From: Epiperipatus broadwayi
Lineage: Eukaryota > Onychophora > Udeonychophora > Euonychophora > Peripatidae
Direction: 5' to 3'
Assembly (NCBI GenBank): GCA_028023455.1
Contig: JAQFVV010006341.1
Coordinates: forward strand, 1,490,001 to 1,554,000
Length of the DNA: 64,000 bases
This document shows positions 25,101-40,100 of this stretch, in pieces (the stretch's first letter is position 1; every line of letters starts with the position of its first letter). Made by a program: the position numbers and the translations under genes. The notes under the pieces are model-generated. The model was not told where the DNA came from, did not search any database, and worked only from the letters and a program-made list of their open reading frames with translations.

Positions 25101-28100
25101 TAAATTACTATACTGTAAATTATGCATAAAAATATATTATTTTGAATAAAATTAAATATTATAGTTAAAAAAAGTTTGTCATGTATCAATTTTTTTCAAA
25201 TTTGAAATTTTTTCTTAGTCATATTTTATTTCCTTATTTTTTTTTTTTTGCGTGAATTTTAAAGTAATTTTACGTTGGTGCTTTGCTTTTACGTGAATTT
25301 TGAAAAATCACAGACCGCACCCCCCTTTTTTCAATGTAAGTTACGTCTATTTTTGCGCGATTTCATTTGCGCGTTTTCTGAGGAACCTATCTATCGCGTA
25401 AAACAAGACCCAGTTGTATATGAAATGATATACAAATGTTTAATACCTAATGACCTTGCCATGACTATAGAAGACATTACAAAAAATTGTATAGCCTCTA
25501 AATCTTGGGCTGGAATTATAATTGTGAGATTATCTTTGAACAATTATTACAATTATCAAATCATGATTTGTTTTGATTGATCATACCAGAGAATCAGCCA
25601 CCAGATGATCAAAATGTTAATATTTCAAGTACAGTAATTAGAAATCTACACTGATGTAGTGAAATAATATATATCGTTTATGGATTTGAAAATCAAACTA
25701 CTCATTTTGATTCATCTTTTCAATTTTTTAAGATGGCTCTTTTTAAATTTCTAACTAAGGAGATACTTGAAATGAAATTGACAAACACTCATTATTAAAC
25801 TTCAGGGATTTGTAGATTATTATTCTAGAAATCATCAGGTTTAATTCCTTAAAATTTTCTATATATACCATGACCAAACTATATTAAAAAAAGTGATATA
25901 AAGTCAATCTATATTCTCAATAGTTTCATGGTAAATTATATATCAAAGGTGGGGAATCTCAGGCCTGTAGGTCAACTCTGGCCATGGAAAGTCCTCAGTC
26001 TGGTTTTTGGAGATTTTCTAAAACACATAAAATGAACTTGTATTTACACATCTATTTATAAATGCATGTAGTGCAAATATTGAATTAAGAGTTAAGTAAA
26101 GTAAAATAATTATTTTCTCAATTACATCTTTTTCTCTCTCCAACTTAATAATAGTCCCACTTCATTCTATTAGAAGTGCAATATTCTAACAAATTATCTA
26201 TATTGTATGATCTATCTGACTATGGATTTAATGTATGAACTTTGAGAGCATTTTGTATGTTTTTAGTAATTTTTGCAGATGAACATATAACTAGAAAAAA
26301 CAAAACTCAATAACGAAAGGGTACCATTTATTTTTATTAGGATAGTTATACTAAGATAGAAAAAAATATCATTGTTTTTTATATAGAAAGAAAAGAGTAA
26401 ATTAATGCGTCTGAAATGTCTGGAAAGTATTTCACTTAATAAAAAAAACATTATTAAGAGGTATTATTTACCAAAACATTCTAATTATCACAAAATTATT
26501 GGTGAAGAAAGAAATATTAAAATAAAAAAATTGAAAAGGAGCTTCATCGAGTAGCTGACATGTTAAATTTATAAGTACAAACAAATCAGAAAATTCTATA
26601 AAAACAAATTTAAAAAAAAACAAAAAAACAGATAATGCAAAATCCTTTTCTGGAAGTTTATAAACAGCTGCATCCTAGCTGCTGTAGAATTAACTTGTCC
26701 AGAACATAAAAAAACTATTTGAGAATATAAATATGTCACCAAGATAGATACAAAGCATATTAAATATGAAACAGTCATTGATAATAATGATGCTACTTTA
26801 TTTTTAATTCACAAAAAAATTCTGGTCCTTGTTTAAAAAGGGAAAGGTGAAATTGGCCTGCCAGTTGAAAGGGTTGCCCATCTTTAATGATTAGAGTAGA
26901 TTAATTAAATTTTTGGTCAAATATAGTAAGCAAATTTTTAAGTCGATAATTTTGTATGGTTCATGAATAATGTAAATATCCAAATGGCCCTTGCCAGAAT
27001 TGTTCCTTATCCCTGCGATATATGAAGGCCTAATAAAAATTCTTCTGATTTAGTTTCCATAAAGAAAACAATGGGAAAATAATGATAAAAGTTCTTGTAA
27101 AATGAAAAACCTTCATCCAAAGCTAGTTTCATTTCATGAATGAAACTGACCTGACTTAATTTCTTTTTTTACTTGAAATTTATCTGGATTTCAGTTATAA
27201 CCATACGTCACTGTAGGAAATTATTTTTGATTTGTCAAAGAAATGATTAGGGAACAAATGGGTTTTCATTAATTTTGAGAATGAGTTACATTCTTAACGG
27301 TAAATATTATTTTCCTTTTTAAATTATTTTGTTTTATATGCTAAAATTCTATTTTAAAATTTTTAGATTCAATCTAATAAAAATTTCAGGACTTAGGAAA
27401 ATAGTCTAAAGCTCAGTTTGCTTTTGATGACCCCCCCTCCCACAATGAAATATTAAAAAAAAAAAATCCCAATTGTAATATTACTGTTTAAACATTTAAG
27501 TAAGCCATAAATTAAATCATTCAAACCATCTAAAAAGTAATCTTTTCTCTATAAGTTGTTACTGTTTTAGAATGAAGTATATATATATTTATTTAAATAA
27601 ATTAATGCTATAAGCTTTCTCATTAGACTTTAAATAATGCATTTTTACTAAAATCGTTTCCAAAATTAAGAAAATTTTTATAGGTAATAACTATTGCATT
27701 TTAATAGGCCAAATCAAACATAACTGGAAATATTTCATTATTATTAAAATAATTTTTTAATAGCTGGATATATCGATAAAATTATGCAGAAATACTGAAG
27801 AACCTCAGCGAGCTTTATGTAAACTAACTGTCAATAAATGCAAGATGTACAATAAGCCCACTTCCACTTTAGGTTTGATCATATAAAAGCATACCATTTA
27901 CTGACATACTTATATGCAGTATGATTTATATATACTAACATAACTAATCAGACATATAAGACAGCCTTATGTTTAACAACCTCTAAATATTAATCTTAAA
28001 GTTAATATATAATTTTTTAATAGCTCAAATATAGATAAAATAATATGGAAATACTAAAAAATTCCAGTGAGCTACATGTAAACTGTCAATAAATATAAAA

Positions 28101-31100
28101 ATGAGCCAATCTACACCTTAGCTTTGATTGTATATAAGATACCATTTACTGACATATTTATATGAAGAGCATGATTTATATTTACTAACTATTCCCAGAC
28201 AACTACAAGCTATCATGAAATAACATAACTAACTAGAGGCTGAGCATCATATTTAACAACCTCTTAATATTAAATTAATTTTCAGTTACTAGATGTAAAT
28301 GTAACTTTTTAATAACTTGAATATAGATAAAATATGGTGGAAATACTAAAAACTTCCAGTGAGCTATACTTGCGTTATTAAAAAGTTATATTTACATCTA
28401 CTAATTGAAGATTAATTTAATATTAAGAGGTTGTGAAATATGAGGCTCAGCCTTTCCCTCTGATTAGTTATAGTTGTCTTGAAATTACATTAGTATATAT
28501 AACTCTTACTCTGCATGTGACTGTCAGTAAATGACATGTTTATATATAATCAAAGCTAAAATGTAGGTATGTACATCCTATATATTTTTTTTTTGTGTCA
28601 TAGCATCGGCCGGGATGCCAACCCGCAACCCAGGCAACTGCCTGCAAGTGCAAGGCAGTCGCGCTGACCTCTCGACCACCAATGCAAGACTACATCCTAT
28701 ATTTAGTCACAGTTTTCATATAGTTCGCTGAAGTTTTCAGTACTTCTGCATGCAGTATTTTAGTATTAAAATATATATATAGAAAATAAAACTCTCAATG
28801 TATCATATATTAGAGTCATCTATGTAAATTTGAATGCCAAATAACTAGCAGTCACTGGTTATTATTATTAGAATCAGTAAAAAAAATTACTTCGCATATC
28901 TTATGATTTTAAGCCTGAGTGCATCGGTTTGCATGATTTATATAAGCCTTCATAACAGCCTTTACAATTCCATCAACATTCTATTATGAAAATACATTGG
29001 GAAGAGATCAGTTTTCTATACCAACTTCTAATTTTAAATTTCTGCCTCAATAAATATTCTTGAAAGCATGCAGAGTATTCTTCTCCAGAAAGTTTTGCAA
29101 GTTCATTAGTATAAAAAGATTGTATTTGGGATAAATTTTAGTATCAAAATTATTTAGATTTTTTTCACTAAATTATAAAAAAAAAAAAAAAACAACTTAA
29201 AAAACTTTATGATCAAGTTCTACACTTGCATGCAAGATATACTTTTATTAAAACAGGCAAACTCTCCGTATAGTAGTGCCACTCAGTGCAAGCAAGAGTA
29301 ATCAATGATGCATAAAATCCTTATATAGTGCCTACTCATCCAACATCCCCAGACTAGTTTCTAGCTCGTGGTTTTCATCAGTGAAGATCCTTGGATCTGA
29401 GAGCATTCAGAGTTTTGCGTTTTAATAACAGTTATAAGAAAGCATAAGAAATGGTGATCATGAGATGTTTAATGGTTTAAGATATACTTCTATTGATCAG
29501 CAAAACAAATCAAGAAACACTAATGGACAGTATGATATTTTCACATTCAAATAATGCAAAAAAAGCTTTAGAAAAAAATTTGTGAATTAAACAGCCTTTT
29601 TATTGCCAGTAAACTTTTCAAACAGCCAAAGTTATAACTAAAGACATTGTTATTATCAAAAAGAAATCCACAGCAATTGGCATCTAAAAATGTAGAAATG
29701 GTATCCAAAAAACTAAAATATAGCCAAGAATGATCATGCATAGAACTAAATAAAAACACAAGCTTATCCGATAATCTAAAATGTCATATCATCAACAATT
29801 TTTTTTTAAAAATCTTTTCAAGATTTTCTCTTCCATATACTTTATCTATGGATAGAAGTAAAAGAAACATCAAAATGGATGTCATTAAAGAATAATGGTA
29901 ACAGTAACAAAAAAAAAAAAGAGAAAATAATGAAGATCTACCATTATGATGGAGAAATGAAATAACAGCATTTGCAAAACTAATAATCTTGACAGAACAA
30001 AAGCAGTCTTTCAAGGAATTCATTAGAACAAAGAAAAGTTTCAGCTCTGAATTGCTGAAAATGGTCATTGGATTATAATAAAACTAACAAAAAAACAATT
30101 AGAGAATATTCGAAAGTTACAATCAATACTGACAGACACTAATAACAATGTATTGCTTCAAGCAAGATCACAAAGACCAATAGATTGTTAAATCTGGATC
30201 CATCAGTATTTTCCCAATAGCTAAGTCTTTATGCTTTTTACATCATCAATTTCAATCATTATCGATCCAGTGCAGGATGAAGGTCTCTCCGAGTTCAATC
30301 CATCTTCTCTCTAATCTCTTTTCTCCATATCATGCCAGATCACTTCTTTATTTCATGCATCTATCTCACATGTGGTCTCTTTATAAATCTTTTACAATCT
30401 TTTGGAATCGAGTTTAAGATTTCAACTGTCTATCTATTATTGTCCCCTCTAGTGGCAATATGTCCAGCTCAATTCCATATCAGTATCTTAATTCTTTCAG
30501 TGATGTCAATAACACTACTTTGTTCTCACAGCTATGTATTTTGTCTTCAATCTCTCCTTGTTACTTCTAAACATGCATCTCTCCATATATTTGAACTCTC
30601 AGTATTTCTCTTTCAATAGGTGTCCAAATCTCAAATCCATATGTTAATACTGGTAAAACACATTTATTAAAACCCATTCTTTTCAAATACAGGCATATTT
30701 CCTTTTAATATTATTTCTACCAAAAGTACTCAACCAAAAAGTTAATTCAATATTTTTGTTTCCATCTATAGGAATAATCTGACCAAGATATTAATAGCTG
30801 CTATCTTCTCCTAACTTATCATTATCAACTTTTATTTCTTTCTTTTGAAAAAAATTCATTGAATATTACTTTAATCTTTTTAACAGTTAACTTTAGACAT
30901 ATCTAACAACTTTTACAATATTTCCTGAAGTTCTAAAACATTATTTGCAAAAATATTACATCATCTGCAAAATTGATATGACTTTCTCTATTTACTTTTA
31001 CTCTCTTAGCTTTCTGTATTGATCCACAAAATACTTTTTGCAATATGGAATTTCTCTGTTGTACATCCTTCTCAAGGTAATCATCCTAATATCAGAATGT

Positions 31101-34100
31101 AATCTAATTGTTACTGCTGCATTTGTATAAATATTCTTTAGAATATAATAACATGTTGGATCTATATCTTGATGATCCAATGCTTTAACCACTAAAACAA
31201 TGTTTATAGAAACAAATGCCTTTTCATAGTCTAAAAATTCAAAACATAACTCTCATTCATTAGTCCTTTCTATAACCCTCTCAATACTTGGATATGATCC
31301 ACTGTACTAACACCATTTTTAAATCCAGCTCCTTCTTTTAGTTGGCTAAAATCCAAAGTTCGCTGTAAACAAGTTGCAATTATCTTGGTAAAACTTTTGT
31401 ATATAACTAATAAGACTGATAGATCTAATTTCTAATATCTTCTTTATTATCTTTTTAAAAAATTAATATTGATCCAGCATTCTTCCAATCATTTAGACAT
31501 TTGGCATATAACTTTGTCAAAAAAAATGTCTATTTCTTCACCTGCTTCGTTTAAGATATCGATTATAGTTCCATCATTACCTGGAGTTTTTCTTTCATAG
31601 ATTTAATTGCATAACTCAATTCTTCATTTAAAATCCTGTGCAATTTAGAAGTTATAGAAAGTATTTTTTCTTTTTGCTAAATAGTTCTTGATAGAGCTCT
31701 TCTAGACATTTTATGATGTCATCTCTCTTTTTAATAATAGTTCCATTTTTTTTCTTATTACAGAAATGTTTCATACAAATACCAAGATGTTGTTTATACT
31801 CTTGAGACTTTTATTCTTTTCTATAGTTTTCGTTGCTAGCTCACAATTATACTTTCTTATATTAATCTTTTTCAAACCATTTTACAAAATTCAAGATATT
31901 CAATCCTTCTTAATTAATGCACTATTTTTATATATTTTCATAGTCCTTCTTTTCTTCATAAACTGTCTTGTCTCAGTAGACATTTTACTGGTCAACTGCT
32001 GCTTTTTTATACCAATTGTCTTTGTGGCAATTTAAAAATATTAGTTATCTTCTTATTGATTTTGTTCAAATATGAATCATGTCCAAAATCTGTTAATGTT
32101 TGAAAATAATTTGCAAGTTCAAAATTAAATTCAATGGAATGTTTATGAAGATTAGGGATATCAATTGTGAATACTGTTTTTCTTAATAATTTTTGTCTCC
32201 ATAGCTATGCATTAACACATGTCTTAGTGTCATTAATCGATGAGCTTCCTGTATTGGATTTATTAACAACATTAAAATGTTGAAATACATATTTCTTGTT
32301 AGTTAAACTATAATTCAATTCTGCTATTTTCATTTGATGCATCTATGTCCATTTCTATTTAGTATTTTCCCAAAATAAAAATTCATACTATAAAGTTTTT
32401 CTATTTCTGCAAAATCCAAAAGTCTATGTCCTATCATTTCTATCGCCACATAAAATATTGTCTTTTGTACATCCATATAAAAATCCTCTACAATGAGAAG
32501 TTGGAGCACAAACCTGAATTATCTGTATTGAGTATCTACCATTAAGTTGAATAACTACTTTTGCCACTTTGTCTGATACACAATCAATCTCCACAATATA
32601 GTTCTTCCCTTTTTTATTTATAATAAATCTTATTCCATTTGTACTTCCAATGTTTGTGTCTTTGTAGTACAAAATATGTGTACTTTTAAAGTCAATTGTG
32701 TCTTCACTTTTTCTTCTAACTTCACGAAATTCAATAATATCCTGTTTAACATCAGATAATTCTTCTCATTTTTGCAATCTTCATTAACTTCTAAGTGACC
32801 TGCAATTGTAAGTACCTAAATAAAAGATTGTCATCAAAGGGCAGTCTAGGTCCACAATCAGAATATTCTTAGCATTCTCAGTCTTTGGCTACCAATCGCT
32901 GCCTTGGCTGGCAACTTTACAGCTTTCTAGATATAAGAGTCATGGTTTAGTTTTATCTATCATGATTGTGAATATCTATTATGGGGTGGATGGGTTCATT
33001 CACACATTTATTCTGCCTCCAAGAAAACTCAACTGTTATTTCAATTAAAAGCTATCAGGCAATTGCAACGACCATGGTGTTTCTTGATCTTAAATTTATA
33101 CATAACAATCCAATAAACTTACCACCCTGGCTAGTGCATATTGATGAGCAGTTTATCCAAGTTCATACACTACATGAAAAAAGCAAGTAATTTGCCCAAC
33201 TTAATTCCTTTAAGACCTCAAAGAGAAATCAAAGAATATCCTACTGTTAACAGCAAACTCCTTTCTGTAGCTGCTTTGTATATAAAAGCAGGCAAAACTC
33301 TCCATACTTATTGCCACTCAGTGCAAGCCAGAGTAATCAATGGATGCCAATAGGCTTGTGCATAAAATCCCCATCTAGAGCCTACTCATCCAGTATCCCC
33401 AAATGAGTTTCTGGCTTGTGGCCTTCGTCAGTGAATAGCCTTGGATCTGAGAGCACTGCACCTACATCTTAGGATCTAATGCAACTCTCCAGCAGCCACC
33501 TTTTATCTCTATTTAACTACAAAACTACAAGTCTTAAATTGAAAACACCATATTTTCAATCCAAGCTCAATTACCTTCTATAGTTATATAGGTCTGAGTT
33601 CAATTTAGTACCTATACATTTTGGTGTCTTTGGTTCTTTAATAATCATAGCCACCACTATGCAATACATATGGAGAGTTTTGCCGGTTTTAATAACAGTT
33701 AAGCAAGCATAAGAAATGGTGATCATGTGATGCTTTGTATATACTTATATGCATATACAAAAAAAAAAATTAAATCAAAATTTCTATGCATATCATTAAA
33801 GAATAGAAATGTTGCACACAGTCTTATCACAGTTAGAACAGAAAAACGAGTGCAGATTAATGACTGAAAAGGAAAATGTAGAACATATCCCAGGAGGATG
33901 AAAAATTACTCTTGCTTGGACACTACTTAATGATTCATTCACAACTGTGTACTTTAGCAGCAGACAGATTTAAACAAAATTCAACATTCCAAAAACAAAG
34001 CAAAAGATACTTTGAATAAGATAACTTACAAAAAATAATTCTAAAGAATGAAAAATAATGTTGACTAAGCTTATAGGTCCATGTTTAATGATAAAGTCAT

Positions 34101-37100
34101 AAAAAGTGACAACATCTCATCACAAATTTTGAGTTAAAAAAATATTGCCAACCAAATTCAATACCATACAGATAGAAAAAAAAAAGAATTTATATTTCTG
34201 TAATTCACATGCTAAACACAAGACAATTAAAAAATATTCTGTATATGTTAAAATCTTACATTTGATAAAGAATTTCCAGATATATAAGTTAAAGCCACAA
34301 AAGCTCAAGGAAAAAAAAATATCACTGTGATATTTGCTGTATGGAACATATAAAAAAAAAGGCCAGCTTTTAGTACTTGTAACACCACTAAAGTATGAAG
34401 ATTTTTAGGAAAAAATGGTACTTCACAATATTTTTTTCTCATGAGAAATTTTAGAAAAGATTAGAGTTGCATTAGTAGAAGTTAAACAAGACTATATACT
34501 GTCACTCTATTAATCCCAATTTATATATGAATACATGATGAAGAATGAAGACAATAATGAAAAAATCAAAAACATCAATAACTCTTATGACAATAACCTC
34601 ATATGTATAATTGAAAATGAAAAAAAAGGGGACGTTTGTTAGAAAAAGTAAAAGAAAATCATAAGACAGAAGACAAAAAATTATGGCAACAAGTGACTGA
34701 TATTGCATACAGAAATCATTAATAGTTTTTGCCTCACAGGATCATTCATTAACAACAGATATAAATAGTCAAAGATTCATCACAAGCATTAAGTAGAGTC
34801 ACAATGAAAACCTAGAAAAAAGATGCAGATATTGAAAAGAAAGTAAAAATCAAAAGTGCACAAGTTACAATATTTTTAGAATGTCTAATAGATGTGGAAG
34901 TTGAATACTAAACCAGAAGGATTAAAAACATGGTAACATTTGCAAACTAAAAATTCTGAGAATTCTATGGACACAACAACAACAACAAAATAAAATCACA
35001 TTACATCTGGACTTGCATGGACACAAATAATGAAGTTAAAATTTTCTTATTTTCAACAAATTACAAGATGATCTTAATATGGTTAATGGTGACAAACAAA
35101 AAAGAACATTCAGCAATAAGATATTTGGTCTACGTTTATCACATCAATGAATGTGCCAGCATTAAGTCTAAATAATTTGCATCATTCTACAAAAAAGGCA
35201 TTAATAAGTTTATCAGTAGTTGATATTTTGATGGCATACAATGTTTTAATTCAATTAGTGTTGAATAATAACAAACAAAATAAAGCTTCAGATAATATAA
35301 ATTACTGCAAAACATTATAAATAGATGTGATTCACAAATAATCTAGGAAGCCATTTAAAAAGATAGCCACAAAGAGAATTTTAGTGTTGTTACATTGTTA
35401 AATATTGAAAGTACATGAAGACATTACTGCTAATCCTATTCACAGTTGGAAACATCCCACGAGTTGGTCCACATTTCTCTTATGTATACAGATAAGCATA
35501 AATTTTGGAGACTTGATAGCTATAATGATCAGTATCTCAAAATAAATTGGAGATGATGAAAAGATTAATAGAGAGTGTTTTAATTCCTACTGCTTATGAT
35601 AAATAATACAGAGCATAAGGATAATTATTTTAATGATAACCAATAATGAAGTGATGTCAACTTGGCAATAAGTGTTTCTCTATCATAAATCAATGCATAA
35701 TATACCATCAGTTACCATATTTGATTATATTCGATATAAATAATCATAGTCGCTCCAAAAACTTGATAACTCTGCAATCATTTGCAGCATTACCACAGAT
35801 AGTTAATTTCTTCCAATAGTGTGTACTTTCTTCACAAGCTGATCTCTAAACTTTTTACTTTCAGGCATGCATAACACTAGGATACAAACATCCAGAAAAA
35901 TAAATTCTATACAATGCTATGAAATTATGTGATGAGATAATGAAAATAAAAAATGCAAGTCAATAGCAAAGATTTTTAATGAACCACACATATGGTCAAC
36001 TGTATTCCACATTGACTGTAGTAGTTCAACAGAGTAATATGACTAATAAATTTCACCTCACATAAATTCTTATTTATTTATTTATTCATTTATTTAGTCC
36101 ACTATATATATATAAATTAAACAAGTCATATATTGTTTAATATAAATGCATCAGCATCTTTATCAAACTGAACGTACACAGTGTTTATGTACCCATATAT
36201 CAACTCTTACCGAGAAAGCCAGTTTAATAAGTAATATTAAGATTAAACTTCAAACCAAAGTTAGCTGTCAACAAAGCTTTTTCAACACGATCAAACATTA
36301 AATGTTAATGGCAGAGATAATTCCTAATGATTTGGAAATCAAAGTGAATGAATAATCTAAAATAGAATATGAAATAAAGTAATATCTTGATATTGACACT
36401 GGTGCATTGATATTAAGCAAATGCTCATTTCAATATTTACAATTGGATTGAAACACTATATATTCATATTCAATTTATTAAATCAGTAGAAATGAGTTTT
36501 GCCAAGTAGAGTTTAATATTTGATTGTGTTAAAAGAGGATATGTTTACATTTAAGTTTTCATAATACTTATCAAACTGGCACTCTCTATAAGAATAGCAT
36601 AAATAAATTATTTTATTTGTGTTTTAATAAAGAGGCTGGTGCATTAATATATATATAGATAATTAGATTTTCGTAAACTATAGATTACATTTAAATATCA
36701 GCCTTTCAAGCTAATTGTGCATGCGCTTTTCACGAGTGTTAATAATAAATGAATACTTCCATTCCCAATACAAGATATAGTATGTAAATATTGAAATTAT
36801 AATAGACATCTAGAAATATTTCAACTATGATAATAACAATTGAAGTATTTTTAGATAAACACATGCCAATATTCATTATAATTTCTATATTTACATACAT
36901 ATACACACAGACACAAATATACTTTCTCAGTATCTTCAGTTCCTAAGACTTACTCAATAATTCAACATATATATTCTGTTTCAATTATATATCAGAATCG
37001 AAAAGTGCTATACACTGCTAAAAACAAATATTGTATTTATTTTTCTATCTGTAGAGCATCTTTATAAACAAACAAAACCATATAGATAAAACAAATTATG

Positions 37101-40100
37101 TTCAGAACTAATAAATAAATAGTTGTTGAAATCACATCAAATAAACTCATTTAGGTGATATACTTTTTGCCTTTGGTACTAGTTATCATTTAAAGAGATC
37201 TCATATCTTTATAATGATAGTTTATAATTGTATAAATAATTTAAAAAAATAAAAATAAAGCAATTTACAATATATTATACAAAAACATTACCTAAAATCT
37301 TAAGCTTCAAAGTTATTGTCAAAATAAAACAGTAAACTATCTACCATTTATGTTTTTGTAAATAGAAATAAACTTTACATAAATAAAACTCCAGAGGTTA
37401 ATGCTTTCTTACAGTCATTTTTTAAAATTCCATAGAGCAGGGGTGGCCAACTTTTGTGCTCATAAGATCTACTTTTTATTTTAAAAGATCAACCTGTTGT
37501 CATAGGCGTAGTCTAAGTGATGGGAGGTGTGAAGTACATACTACTTTTATATATCTACCTATGTAAAAAATAATTATTTAATGGGCTAAAAAACTCATAT
37601 CCGGGGAAATTAAAGCAACATAAGTAATTATAAACAATATTTATTAATTCAAATTAGCTACATTAAGTCAAGATTAAAAATGGATTATTCTCAATAATGA
37701 TACAACTTAATGGACTTCACTTATCTAGAATTGGAAGAAAAAAAAAATAACAAAAACAAAAATAACAAAAAAAAAATTTGCAAATCTTGATTTAATTTGT
37801 TTCACTCATAATCTGATAGCTCTTGCCAGATTGGCCTTGCGATCGACCAGAGGATCATGATCGACTTGTTGGCCATCCCTGGCATAGAGCATTAAGAACT
37901 TTCTTTAGCTTTCTTAAGGTTAGTTCATGTTTTTTAACATAAATAGTACAATCTTGCAATTAAAATTTTTATTTTGAAAATGAAAAATATGCTTTTCTTT
38001 TTCAAAATTAAAATCTCAAATTAAACAATTTAATTATGTAATAAAATTGTCAAAGTTTAAACAACAAAATAAACACACACATACATTAAATACTCAATAT
38101 ATTTACTACTAAAGATTCATTTTCTATTTTTTTAATGTGTTTGAAGTAATTTTCAAGATCAAATAAAAAATATTATTTGAGTAACCTTAACTCTTGTCAA
38201 AATTTGGCACTTGGGAAAATATGAAATGCCTCTTATTAATAATATCTTAACTAAAAGGTATTGGATTATAAATTTGCTGAAAATCAATGACAAACCTGCG
38301 TAACTGCATAGCATTTACAAACAAATATAGGCACAAAAAAAATAAATTCATATAGCATTTTTTGTGTGAATGTTTTTGCCATTTTAGAGCAGGGCTTCAT
38401 TCACATTTACTCTTTAATTAAAATTCCTTTTAATTCAGTTAATTTCTTCAGATTTGTTACTATTACAATCAAGTCTGCAATAATATTCTCATTTATTTAT
38501 CAATTTATAAAAACATTATACCTATTTGATGTTAACATTTTATTTGTTTACAATTTATGCACACTTTATATAGACACATATTTATATATCAAACATAACC
38601 AACACAAAATATAACTTATAAACAAATATCACCACAATAGTACCTAATATTATAGAGCCTAAAGTATTAGAAAGCAAGTTGCTAGTCTCAGTAAAATATA
38701 GTAACTGAATGCTTTGCCATTTGGGAGCACCAGAAATAACTGACTGAATTTTTGATTCTGTAATTTCTCTAAAGAGTTTTCATTTTACTATTGAGCTAAT
38801 CTATATAACTTCTCTATTACTCACTTTAATGTACTGTTGATTAGGTTTCCTTGTGATTGAATATTATTGTTATTCGTGGGTAAAAGATTAGTTACAAAAT
38901 TTCTATTACATGTAATTAATACACATTAATACCAAGCTCTCAATAAATGTTGGTAATTAAATACCAAATCAGAGAAGTATCGTTAAAACAGAGAAGTGAA
39001 TGCTGAAAAATAGGACTCTATAAGAATTAATAGATTCTTTGGAAAAACATTTTTTGAGGTAGAACATATTCAAAATGATTACAATGAAATAACCACCAGT
39101 AATTAGTCAAAGATCACAACACTTTTCCTTGAAATAGCATGTTAAACCAGGTTAGCCAAATAAATCTTAAAAATAGAAGAACTGTTCTTATTTTGAGAAA
39201 ACTGAGTAATATTTTTATAATATATACCAATAGAGCTATAATATGAAAAATTGCATTTTAATGACAGTAATAGGATTTATCAAATGACTATAAATAGAAA
39301 ATCAACTCAAAAGCTCATAAAAAGTGTGAGTGACAGCAGTGATAGAACTGAATATGGTTATAAGACCTTTAAACTCTAGACTGCTTACTCTTTATTGCAC
39401 AAACCATGCAGGGCTAACATTGATCATAAACTTTAATATTAATCACAAATGATTATCATCCATATTCATACAAAAATGTAACAGTAGGAACAATTCCGAT
39501 TAAATTTAACACTTGTATTGATTAATACATTTCCTATTTTTATTAACTTTGTACAAAATAATATACGGGAATCTATTGCACTTGTATAAGATGTAACTAT
39601 TGTATTATATAGTATGATTTTACAATAAAGACAACATCTATCCATATTGAAGAATCTTGAGATATCAAGATTAATTTTTGAGCCAGAATAACATACCATT
39701 CTTAAACTGTGCAAAAGACTGTTTCTTCTAATCTGTGACTTTTGAGTTTCACAGAAGTATCATGATAATAAAGAAATCATTTTTATATATCATTATTGGT
39801 TAGAAATAGAACATCACTATGAGTAGAAACTTAAAAATGATATTCAAAATGATATGGATTTTAATTTACATATTGATTCATTAATACATTATCCAGAACA
39901 TTCTTTTTTATCAGATTTTGCTATAAACATTAAAAAAAATTGGATTGGAATTCATAAAAATTATAAACAAAACAAAAGCTCAATAGCTAAATGAATGTCC
40001 TATAATGAGACATGAAAACTGAATGAACTTTGACAATTTCTGGATGATTAAATCAATAACATTTAGATTAGTTTATTGAAATCAATATATATGAAGGAAG

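Noticed and set aside
27751-28745. CRISPR-like array
   Set aside because: Units are about 260-290 bp, diverged and partly inverted; this is eukaryotic repeat DNA.
35380-35600. Possible decayed coding sequence (TANPIHSWKHPTSWSTFLLC)
   Set aside because: Short and interrupted; no family could be named.
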